DNA of 10,389 bases from Candidatus Falkowiibacteriota bacterium (lineage in GTDB: Archaea; Iainarchaeota; Iainarchaeia; Iainarchaeales; GCA-2688035): positions 1 through 10,389 of the forward strand of contig JAFCBY010000033.1 in NCBI GenBank assembly GCA_017610485.1, written 5' to 3'. The translations under genes and the position numbers were made by a program. The notes beneath the pieces were generated by a model. It saw nothing but the letters and a program-made list of their open reading frames with translations. It was not told where the DNA came from and searched no databases. Numbering within the stretch: position 1 is the first letter of the stretch; every line of letters starts with the position of its first letter. Below, in pieces: positions 4,985-10,003 of this stretch.

Positions 4985-5367
4985 TTTCATCACTGTTTTT
5001 GTCTTCTACTAGGTCTAGTGAGCGATCTTTTTCAGGCTTTTTTTCAAATGTTCGTTTCTGCTGGCTTCACTTGCCTAAAATGGTGTTTAGTCCTTTGAGT
5101 GTGGGGGGTCTTTTTGGGCTGTTTTTGGCCAAATTTGTCGTTTCTCCTGATTTGCTCTTCTATCCCTCTGCGTGAGGCCTTTGTTTTTGTCTGTTTTCGC
5201 TAGGGGGTGTGTTTTCCTCTATTTACTCCCTTTTCTCCCCTTGTGTGAGCTCCTTCCATTTGGCCAATTTTTTGGGTTTTTACAAGTAGTCTGCTCCCTG
5301 GCTAGTCTAACCCTTTTTATGAGTCCACTGGTTTTCACTACTTTGGGGGTTTTCCCGGTTTCTAGTT
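4985..5367. other. About 380 bp without a convincing gene, strongly T-rich on + / purine-rich on -
   Basis: I found no coding frame with sensible composition. The only longer frame (5172-5369, +) is Leu/Phe/Ser/Pro-rich low-complexity. The - strand is A/G-rich with recurring AAAACAG (CTGTTTT on + at about 4993, 5119, 5190 and 5391) and two TTGGCCAA-type hexamer cores (about 5126 and 5261). No TATA box with a plausible RNA product, no box C/D pair in order and no RNase P or SRP RNA signature could be established by eye. Confidence 0.5.
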
Positions 5368-5393
5368 AAAAAACCAGGAAGTGATTCTTCCTG
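5368..5393 (-). terminator. Hairpin plus T6, intrinsic-like terminator on the - strand
   Basis: On the - strand CAGGAAG, a 5-nt loop and CTTCCTG (5393-5375) form a 7-bp stem, followed after one G by six T (5373-5368). It lies about 58 nt past the 3' end of the initiator tRNA gene and may stop that transcript. Confidence 0.5.
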
Positions 5394-5416
5394 TTTTGAC
5401 TTGAAAGGCCATTTTT

Positions 5417-5437
5417 GCCAAAATTAGTTATTTTGGC
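5417..5437 (-). terminator. Perfect 8-bp hairpin just past tRNA-Met
   Basis: GCCAAAAT (5417-5424) and ATTTTGGC (5430-5437) enclose a 5-nt loop, 14 nt beyond the tRNA 3' end. With the hairpin at 5368-5393 it forms a tandem pair that may trim or terminate the tRNA precursor. Confidence 0.4.
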
Positions 5438-5450
5438 CTATTGTGAGAAA

Positions 5451-5525
5451 TAGCGCGGGAAGGATTTGAACCTTCGACCTTCGGGTTATGAGCCCGACGG
5501 GCACTCCTGGCTGCCCCACCGCGCT
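5451..5525 (-). tRNA. Initiator tRNA-Met (CAU)
   Basis: The 75-nt cloverleaf is complete: acceptor AGCGCGG/CCGCGCT, D-stem GGGC/GCCC, anticodon stem TCGGG/CCCGA with loop CTCATAA, variable AGGTC, T-stem GAAGG/CCTTC with loop TTCAAAT, and discriminator A. The A1:U72 end pair and three consecutive G:C pairs at the bottom of the anticodon stem are initiator marks, which separates it from elongator Met and from Ile2 (CAU). No intron and no encoded CCA. Confidence 0.95.
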
Positions 5526-5547
5526 GTACTAAAAACTTGCATGAAAA

Positions 5548-5559
5548 GGTTTAAAAACC
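5548..5559 (-). promoter_or_regulatory. TATA-like box of the initiator tRNA gene
   Basis: GGTTTTTAAACC (- strand) is centred about 29 nt upstream of the tRNA 5' end at 5525, and is itself nearly palindromic. Confidence 0.55.
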
Positions 5560-5730
5560 AGCCTTTTCCGCTCTTTTTAACCTAAAAACCCCTGTTTGCC
5601 CCTTAATTCAGATTTAAACAAATTATAAACTTTTAATAACTTAAACAACCCCTAATTGCGCTTGTTCTTTCTCTTTTTCCTTTTTCCCCAATCTCTTCCT
5701 CTGTCCAAGATTTTGTGCTTTTCAGTCGTT

Positions 5731-6276
5731 TCAGGCTAGTTTCCTAAGTGCCCCTACTTCCTCTTTTAACTCCCCAATCCTTCTGTTTATATCTTCAAGC
5801 CTCTTGCGGTAGTCAAAGGAGGTCATTGTTTCACCACAGGTTGGGCATCTGAACTGGTATTCAGCCGCAATCTCAAAGGGAGTTATCTCGCAGTCGTTCT
5901 TGCAGTTGAAAAAGCTGTATTGTTCACCAAAAGACTTCTTTACCTCCAATTTTTCAATCATTTCCTGTTGCTGTTCAAGTATTAGCTCCAAAACCCGCTT
6001 TTTCTTTATCTCCCAAGTGTAATTATACCACCCACTCTTCTTATTCTTGGTTTTCTTATAGCAGGCAATTCCCCTATAATGCAGCCTGTTCAAAACAGTC
6101 CTTATCTCAGTTACCTTCAACTTCATTTTTTTGGCGAGCTCCTCATCGGTAACGCATCTGCCTTTCTTCTCACACAGTGTTGTTACTCCAACCGCGGCTT
6201 CACCCCCGACTTTTTTTAGAAAGTCCTGGACTACCGGGCGGTTAACAAAGAGTTTTTTTCTTACCAAAGGCATCAA
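5731..6276 (-). CDS. tfe: Transcription initiation factor E subunit alpha (TFE)
   Basis: The 181-aa protein has the two-domain layout of archaeal TFE-alpha. An N-terminal extended winged helix covers about residues 12-95 (EELAKKMKLKVTEIRTVLNRLHYRGIA, then GWYNYTWEI). A linker helix of Gln/Glu/Lys follows (96-115), then a zinc ribbon with C125, C129, C144 and C147 (FRCPTCGE), and a C-terminal coiled coil (about 157-178). TFE stabilises the open RNA polymerase complex with TBP/TFB promoters. The first zinc knuckle reads C-x3-C, where C-x2-C is usual. The start is ATG-ATG at 6276, with a TATA box about 29 nt upstream enclosed by an inverted repeat. trm56 lies upstream in the same direction with 85 bp between. 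Confidence 0.92.
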   Translation of the reverse strand: MMPLVRKKLFVNRPVVQDFLKKVGGEAAVGVTTLCEKKGRCVTDEELAKKMKLKVTEIRTVLNRLHYRGIACYKKTKNKKSGWYNYTWEIKKKRVLELILEQQQEMIEKLEVKKSFGEQYSFFNCKNDCEITPFEIAAEYQFRCPTCGETMTSFDYRKRLEDINRRIGELKEEVGALRKLA

Positions 6277-6293
6277 CTAATCTATTTCTCTTG

Positions 6294-6319
6294 AAAAGGA
6301 ATTTAAAACGATTCCTTTT
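6294..6319 (-). promoter_or_regulatory. tfe promoter: TATA box inside a perfect 9-bp inverted repeat
   Basis: AAAAGGAAT (6294-6302) and ATTCCTTTT (6311-6319) are exact reverse complements around TTAAAACG. On the - strand the TATA-like GTTTTAAAT falls across the spacer, about 29 nt before the tfe ATG. A dimer bound here would cover the TBP/TFB site. Confidence 0.55.
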
Positions 6320-6361
6320 TTGCCGTCATTTCTCGCTTTTTTTGCAGTATATGGGGGTGGT

Positions 6362-6907
6362 CTACAACGGTTTTAGTTTTTTTGTAACTTTCTTTCCCCT
6401 TTCTTTTGGCACAATCCTGATCTTTGCGCCCCTGAATTTTTTCCCAAGTTCTTTCCCGTTCTGGATTTGGTCCAGGGCAACTGACAGGGCCGCAATTTCG
6501 CTATGGGGTTGGCCTGTTACAGAAATGTTTGCATCACTTTTCTCGTAAACCTCTTTTTCCACCTTCTGGCTTCCTATAACCACCAGCAATTTTCCCCTTT
6601 TCCCAAGCTTTTTGGCCTCGGTTTCCAGTGGCAGGCCGTACATCGTCAAATGCACTGAAAAAAACCCTTTCTTCTTGTAGTTTGACATGATTTTTCTCCA
6701 ACTTTCGGTGAATTCTACTTTGAAGGAGCCGCCCCACCGTTTTACAATGTCTTCAACACTTTTTCCAATGCTTTTGTCTTCAGCACCGGCAATAATTATT
6801 TTCTTTGCTCCGAAGGCCCGGGCAACAAGGCAACAGTGGGATGTAACTCTATAATCGCGCACAATCCTGTGCCCATATCTCAATACAACGATTTCTTGGT
6901 CTACCAT
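6362..6907 (-). CDS. trm56: tRNA (cytidine(56)-2'-O)-methyltransferase, aTrm56
   Basis: The 181-aa SPOUT-family enzyme 2'-O-methylates C56 in the T-loop of archaeal tRNAs using S-adenosylmethionine. Family hallmarks are visible: EIVVLRYGHRIVRDYRVTSH at the N-terminus, ARAFGAKKIIIAG, VHLTMYGLP (about 85-93), VVIGSQKVEKEVY (109-121), and the trefoil-knot cofactor segment NISVTGQPHSEIAALSVALD (127-146). The frame stays open upstream into serS, but the match starts at MVDQE, so ATG 6907 is chosen. That also fits a TATA-like box 28 nt upstream and a leaderless mRNA. It is divergent from serS and co-directional with tfe. Confidence 0.92.
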   Translation of the reverse strand: MVDQEIVVLRYGHRIVRDYRVTSHCCLVARAFGAKKIIIAGAEDKSIGKSVEDIVKRWGGSFKVEFTESWRKIMSNYKKKGFFSVHLTMYGLPLETEAKKLGKRGKLLVVIGSQKVEKEVYEKSDANISVTGQPHSEIAALSVALDQIQNGKELGKKFRGAKIRIVPKERGKKVTKKLKPL

Positions 6908-6929
6908 AAGATTATTTAACCACAAACGG

Positions 6930-6940
6930 TTTTTATTTAG
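6930..6940. promoter_or_regulatory. Shared bidirectional TATA region of serS and trm56
   Basis: TTTTTATTTAG (+) / CTAAATAAAAA (-) is centred about 25 nt from the serS ATG at 6960 and 28 nt from the trm56 ATG at 6907. One A/T box is at leaderless-promoter distance from both starts. Confidence 0.5.
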
Positions 6941-6942
6941 TA

Positions 6943-6954
6943 AACACCGGTGTT
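6943..6954. promoter_or_regulatory. Perfect 12-bp palindrome at the serS start
   Basis: AACACCGGTGTT lies between the TATA box and the serS ATG, ending 5 nt before it. It is a candidate operator at the transcription start. Confidence 0.4.
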
Positions 6955-6959
6955 GAAAA

Positions 6960-8216
6960 ATGCTTGACATAAATATCATCAGGGAAAATCCAAAGCTTGT
7001 TGAAGAAAGCCTGCGCAAGAGGCAGGACAAGGAAAAGCTTGCCTGGGTGAAGGACCTGATTGAAAAGGACCAGCAGTGGCGGAAACTTAAACAGAAAACT
7101 GACAGGCTGAGGCAACAGATGAACGGGCTTTCAAAATCCTTTTCAAAGGAAAACCTTGATGACGCGAAGAAACTCTCGGCAGATATAAAAGAAAAGGAGG
7201 CAGAATTAGCCAAGCTCAAGGGAAAGATTAGCTTTTACCTAATGCGCCTGCCAAACATTCTGCACGAGTCTGTTCCCAGGGGCAAGGACGATTCAGAAAA
7301 CAAACTTGTAAGGAAATGGGGCAAGCCAGCCAAACCATCTTTTGAGGTAAAACACCATGGCAAAATCGCGGTAGAGCTCGGCTTGGCCGACTTTGAAAGG
7401 GCTGTTAAAATAAGCGGCAATGGCTTCTTCTTCCTTAAAGGGGCGCTTGCCTTGCTTGACCTTTCACTCCAAAGGCTTGCCTTGGACCTGCTTGTTAAGG
7501 ATGGCTTCACTCCCATTCAGCCTCCGTTTCTTATGAGGCGAAAGCCATATGAGGGTGTAACAGACTTGGCCGACTTCGAGGACGTGATGTACAAGGCCGA
7601 AAACGAGGACCTCTACCTTATCGCAACCTCGGAGCACCCGATGGCTGCGATGTACCTGGGGGAACTCCTTGAGGAAAAGGCTTTGCCAATTGCAATGGCT
7701 GGGGTAAGCTCTTGTTTCAGGCGCGAGGCCGGAAAGCACGGCTTGGATGAGAGGGGCCTTTTCCGTGTCCACCAATTCAACAAGGTAGAGCAGTTTGTCT
7801 TCTGCAAGCCCTCAGAATCCTGGAAGTGGCATGAAAGGCTGCTGAAGAATGCTGAAACTCTTTTGAAGAAGCTTGAAATCCCTTACAACGTTACCAACAT
7901 CTGCACCGGTGACATTGGAACAGTTGCAGCCAAAAAGTATGATGTGAACGGATGGTCTCCCAGGGGGAAAAAGTACATTGAGCTAATGTCCTGTACCAAT
8001 TGCACAGACTACCAGGCAAGGCGCCTTGGCATAAGGTTCAGGAAAAAGGACGGAAGCAAGGAAATTGTCCACACTCTCAACTGCACCATGGTTGCCTCAA
8101 CAAGAACCCTGCAATGCATTCTTGAAAACTACCAGACCAAGGCAGGAACAATCAAGGTGCCAAAGGCACTGCAGCCTTACATGGGCGGGCTGAAGGAAAT
8201 TAAGGGAAATAAATAG
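6960..8216 (+). CDS. serS: Seryl-tRNA synthetase
   Basis: The 418-aa class II synthetase charges tRNA-Ser with serine. The N-terminal helical arm (about residues 1-105, starting MLDINIIRENPKLVEESL, with a long coiled coil at 30-95) grips the long variable arm of tRNA-Ser. The catalytic domain follows with TSEHPMAAMY (223-232), motif 2 FRREAGKHGLDERGLFRVHQ (253-272), the serine-binding ELMSCTNCTDYQARR (341-355) and motif 3 LNCTMVASTRTLQCILENYQ (373-392, R382). It is a full-length, standard-type SerRS, not the rare methanogen type. ATG 6960 is at leaderless distance from the shared TATA region; no Shine-Dalgarno is seen. The tRNA gene downstream is for lysine, not serine. Confidence 0.96.
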   Translation: MLDINIIRENPKLVEESLRKRQDKEKLAWVKDLIEKDQQWRKLKQKTDRLRQQMNGLSKSFSKENLDDAKKLSADIKEKEAELAKLKGKISFYLMRLPNILHESVPRGKDDSENKLVRKWGKPAKPSFEVKHHGKIAVELGLADFERAVKISGNGFFFLKGALALLDLSLQRLALDLLVKDGFTPIQPPFLMRRKPYEGVTDLADFEDVMYKAENEDLYLIATSEHPMAAMYLGELLEEKALPIAMAGVSSCFRREAGKHGLDERGLFRVHQFNKVEQFVFCKPSESWKWHERLLKNAETLLKKLEIPYNVTNICTGDIGTVAAKKYDVNGWSPRGKKYIELMSCTNCTDYQARRLGIRFRKKDGSKEIVHTLNCTMVASTRTLQCILENYQTKAGTIKVPKALQPYMGGLKEIKGNK

Positions 8217-8242
8217 CAGAATCCCCAAAATCGCATTCTAAA

Positions 8243-8253
8243 CCTTTTTAAAC
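8243..8253 (+). promoter_or_regulatory. TATA box of tRNA-Lys(UUU)
   Basis: CCTTTTTAAAC is centred about 30 nt before the tRNA 5' end. The stretch from here to the tRNA resembles the one before tRNA-Lys(CUU), consistent with gene duplication. Confidence 0.55.
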
Positions 8254-8278
8254 GCTTTCCAGACACGTTTCTTATAGT

Positions 8279-8351
8279 GGGCCCGTAGCTCAGTTGGCAG
8301 AGCACTTGGCTTTTAACCAAGGTGTCGAGGGTTCGAATCCCTCCGGGCTCG
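8279..8351 (+). tRNA. tRNA-Lys (UUU)
   Basis: The 73-nt cloverleaf comprises acceptor GGGCCCG/CGGGCTC (one G:U), D-stem GCTC/GAGC, anticodon stem CTTGG/CCAAG with loop CTTTTAA, variable GTGTC, T-stem GAGGG/CCCTC with loop TTCGAAT, and discriminator G. No intron and no encoded CCA. The same acceptor, D-stem and variable loop recur in the second lysine tRNA at 9334. Confidence 0.96.
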
Positions 8352-8352
8352 C

Positions 8353-8362
8353 TTTTTCTTTT
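8353..8362 (+). terminator. T-rich terminator after tRNA-Lys(UUU)
   Basis: TTTTTCTTTT starts 2 nt after the tRNA end. It runs directly into the CACCGGAA element of the downstream leader. Confidence 0.5.
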
Positions 8363-8428
8363 CACCGGAAATGCTTCCCTTTAGGGTTTTCACCGGAAAC
8401 CCACTCTCTTTACTTGTTGTTTAAAAAC
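8361..8428 (+). promoter_or_regulatory. Leader module of the first LAGLIDADG gene (copy A)
   Basis: The module contains TTTTCACCGGAAA at 8359-8371 and again at 8387-8399, then CCACTCTCTTT (8401-8411), then TATA-like GTTTAAAAAC (8419-8428), centred 25 nt before the ATG at 8449. The same order and spacing occur at 9916-9980 before the second LAGLIDADG gene. Confidence 0.7.
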
Positions 8429-8448
8429 ACTAAAAGGCATTTCTTACT

Positions 8449-9303
8449 ATGAAGAAATTATCTGCAAAGATGATTGCCTCTGCTCACCATCTGAGAAAGA
8501 AGGGTCACGGTTATAAGGCACTTGCAAAAATGTTGCATCTAAGCCCGTCTACAATTTACAAATATTCAAAGGAGATATCTCTTTCAGATGCTGCCAAATC
8601 AAACCTATCCACGAGGCAGTTTGAGAGACAACAAAGATTTGTGAAGAAATATGCGAGAAAGAGAAAGATATTTCTAAGTGAAGAGTTAGCTGAATTTGTT
8701 GGCGCGCTTTTGGGTGATGGTTGCCTTTCCAAATATTTTGCCAAAAGCCAAGGGAGTTATAGGTATGAAATTGCTTTCACTGGAAGCAAAACAGATTTTC
8801 CATATTATAGGGACTTTCTTCAACCGGTTTTTAGAAAACATTTTGGGTTTAAGGGGCAATTGTATCCTAGAAAGGATGGTTCAACAAGGTTTCACATTAG
8901 AAGCAAGAGGGCATACAATTTCTTTCTCGGTTTAGGAGTTGAAACAGGTAAGAAGACCCCAAATTTAGAAATTCCTGACAAAATTATTCGCAGCAACCGT
9001 TTGAGTTTAGCGTGCATTAGGGGTGTATCTAACACAGACGGTTCTATTTTTCTAAAAGGCAAAAAGCGCGAGTATTTAGCGTTTCAATTACACATGAATG
9101 CCCTTGCTTTGTTGAAGCAAACAAAAGAAGTGCTGGAAAGAAATGGCATTTTTACTGGGCGTCTATTAAAAGGGGATTGCAACGCCCACCGACTTTGTAT
9201 TAACAGACAAGAATCCATTTCCAAATTCTTAGCTTTGGTCGGTTTTTTCAACAAACACCATCTTGACCGATTGCGTTCTTTTAACACTTCTGCAACCCTT
9301 TAA
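8449..9303 (+). CDS. LAGLIDADG homing endonuclease-like protein with N-terminal HTH
   Basis: The 284-aa protein has a helix-turn-helix at about residues 5-42 (KGHGYKALAKMLHLSPSTIY). Two LAGLIDADG repeats follow: FVGALLGDG (83-91, D90) and IRGVSNTDGSIF (190-201, D197). Both catalytic acidic positions are present, so it could be active as a monomeric endonuclease. The second repeat is less canonical (GVSNTDG). It stands free between tRNA-Lys(UUU) and the intron-containing tRNA-Lys(CUU). Its stop codon forms part of the TATA box of the latter, so the cassette fits tightly. Codon use is AT-richer than in serS, suggesting transfer. The ATG at 8449 has a TATA box 25 nt upstream and no Shine-Dalgarno. 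A role as a domesticated DNA-binding regulator is an alternative. Confidence 0.85.
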   Translation: MKKLSAKMIASAHHLRKKGHGYKALAKMLHLSPSTIYKYSKEISLSDAAKSNLSTRQFERQQRFVKKYARKRKIFLSEELAEFVGALLGDGCLSKYFAKSQGSYRYEIAFTGSKTDFPYYRDFLQPVFRKHFGFKGQLYPRKDGSTRFHIRSKRAYNFFLGLGVETGKKTPNLEIPDKIIRSNRLSLACIRGVSNTDGSIFLKGKKREYLAFQLHMNALALLKQTKEVLERNGIFTGRLLKGDCNAHRLCINRQESISKFLALVGFFNKHHLDRLRSFNTSATL

Positions 9304-9307
9304 ATCC
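9297..9307 (+). promoter_or_regulatory. TATA box of tRNA-Lys(CUU), overlapping the upstream stop codon
   Basis: CCTTTAAATCC is centred about 32 nt before the tRNA at 9334. The TAA stop of the endonuclease-like gene (9301-9303) is the middle of this box. Confidence 0.5.
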
Positions 9308-9333
9308 TTTTCCATTGCCATTTTTATTACAGT

Positions 9334-9440
9334 GGGCCCGTAGCTCAGTCTGGTTAGAGCACCTGATCAGCCATTCAATTTTGATGCCTGAGGTGAACCT
9401 CTTAAGCAGGGTGTCAAGGGTTCAAATCCCTTCGGGCTCG
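9334..9440 (+). tRNA. tRNA-Lys (CUU) with a non-canonical intron at 30/31
   Basis: The tRNA is 75 nt after removal of 32 nt (9366-9397). Arms: acceptor GGGCCCG/CGGGCTC, D-stem GCTC/GAGC, anticodon stem CCTGC/GCAGG with loop CTCTTAA (anticodon 9401-9403), variable GTGTC, T-stem AAGGG/CCCTT with loop TTCAAAT, discriminator G. Without excision the anticodon stem cannot close and position 33 is not U. The acceptor, D-stem and variable loop match tRNA-Lys(UUU), supporting lysine identity. No CCA is encoded. Confidence 0.9.
9366..9397 (+). other. 32-nt tRNA intron with full bulge-helix-bulge motif
   Basis: The precursor forms outer helix AGAG/CTCT, central 4-bp helix CACC/GGTG and inner helix TCAG/CTGA. 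Two 3-nt bulges lie on opposite strands: TG^A at the 5' site (cut after 9365) and AA^C at the 3' site (cut after 9397). This is the complete hBHBh' substrate of archaeal splicing endonuclease. The intron interrupts the anticodon stem (30/31) rather than the canonical 37/38 site. Confidence 0.9.
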
Positions 9441-9445
9441 CATTA

Positions 9446-9453
9446 TTTTTTTT
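9446..9453 (+). terminator. T8 terminator after tRNA-Lys(CUU)
   Basis: Eight T start 6 nt after the tRNA end and finish 12 nt before the ATG of the deaminase gene, so the same A/T stretch (9441-9453) may double as a weak TATA region for that gene. Confidence 0.45.
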
Positions 9454-9465
9454 GGGGTCGTTTTA

Positions 9466-9915
9466 ATGCCTACTAGAATAAGTTGGGACCAGTATTTTCT
9501 CGAAATAGCCAAAACTGCGTCAAAGAGGGCAAGTTGTTTCCGCGGCAAAAAGGTCGGGGCTGTGCTCGTTAAAGACAGGCAAATCCTTTCAACTGGCTAC
9601 AATGGTGCCCCCAAGGGCGTAAAAAACTGCCTTGAGCTGAACAACTGCCTCAGGGACGAAAAGGGACTTGCTTCAGGCGAAAGGCTTGAGTTCTGCAGGG
9701 CAACACACGCTGAGGCAAACGCCGTTGCCCAGGCTGCCTTCCAGGGGGTTTCCACCAGGGGAGCGGCACTTTACACCACTCACTTTCCCTGCGTTCTCTG
9801 CACCAAGCTCTTAATTAACGCAGGCATAAACGAAATTGTTTACCTGGAAGAGGAAAACGACGAGCTAAGCAAGGGCTTTTTGGAGGAAGCAGGTGTGAAA
9901 ATTAGGAGAATTTGA
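9466..9915 (+). CDS. Deoxycytidylate (dCMP) deaminase
   Basis: The 149-aa zinc-dependent deaminase converts dCMP to dUMP for dTMP synthesis. The zinc site is H81-A-E83 (CRATHAEANAV) with C109 and C112 (PCVLC). The proton-shuttling glutamate is E83. dCMP-deaminase-type context is visible: RASCFRGKKVGAVLVKDRQI, STGYNGAPKGVKNC, SGERLEFCRATHAE and LYTTHFPCVLCTKLLINAGI. Length fits the family, and no extra domain is present. ATG 9466 begins 26 nt after the tRNA end. GGGGT about 9 nt upstream could be a weak ribosome-binding site, or the mRNA could be leaderless. A broader cytidine/CMP deaminase activity cannot be excluded. Confidence 0.9.
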   Translation: MPTRISWDQYFLEIAKTASKRASCFRGKKVGAVLVKDRQILSTGYNGAPKGVKNCLELNNCLRDEKGLASGERLEFCRATHAEANAVAQAAFQGVSTRGAALYTTHFPCVLCTKLLINAGINEIVYLEEENDELSKGFLEEAGVKIRRI

Positions 9916-9983
9916 ATCACCGGAACCCACACACAAGCAAATTTCAGCGGAAATCTACTCTCTTTGGTTGGCGTTTATATTTG
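9916..9983 (+). promoter_or_regulatory. Leader module of the second LAGLIDADG gene (copy B)
   Basis: The module starts at the deaminase stop codon. TCACCGGAA (9917-9925) is followed 27 nt later by CAGCGGAAA (9945-9953), then TACTCTCTTT (9956-9965), then TATA-like GTTTATATTTG (9973-9983), centred about 27 nt before the ATG at 10004. It aligns with copy A at 8361-8428. Confidence 0.7.
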
Positions 9984-10003
9984 TTTAAACTTTTTTTCTA
10001 TCT

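Noticed and set aside
4985..5367. RNase P RNA or box C/D RNA on the - strand
   Set aside because: Only loose matches (a GAGGAAA-like piece; a TGATGA and a CTGA in the wrong order), with no supporting helices found by eye.
5172..5369. 65-aa + strand frame in the gene-free stretch
   Set aside because: Leu/Phe/Ser/Pro low-complexity from T-rich DNA, no promoter or ribosome-binding site.
5451..5525. tRNA-Ile2 (CAU, modified C34) or elongator Met
   Set aside because: A1:U72 and three G:C pairs in the anticodon stem are initiator features.
6908..7219. N-terminal extension of the trm56 frame into serS
   Set aside because: The extension is Ser/Phe/Leu-rich antisense of serS. The family match starts at MVDQE, and the promoter lies at the 6907 start.
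7235..7807. Several - strand frames inside serS
   Set aside because: Antisense shadows of a strongly supported gene.
8177..8365. 62-aa frame on the - strand with GGIRTLDTLVKSQVLCQLSYGP
   Set aside because: This is the well-known spurious translation of the antisense of a tRNA gene, here tRNA-Lys(UUU).
9361..9410. tRNA-Ile reading with GAT as anticodon
   Set aside because: GAT at 9365-9367 has no U33 before it and no closed stem; the BHB fold gives a clean lysine CUU tRNA instead.
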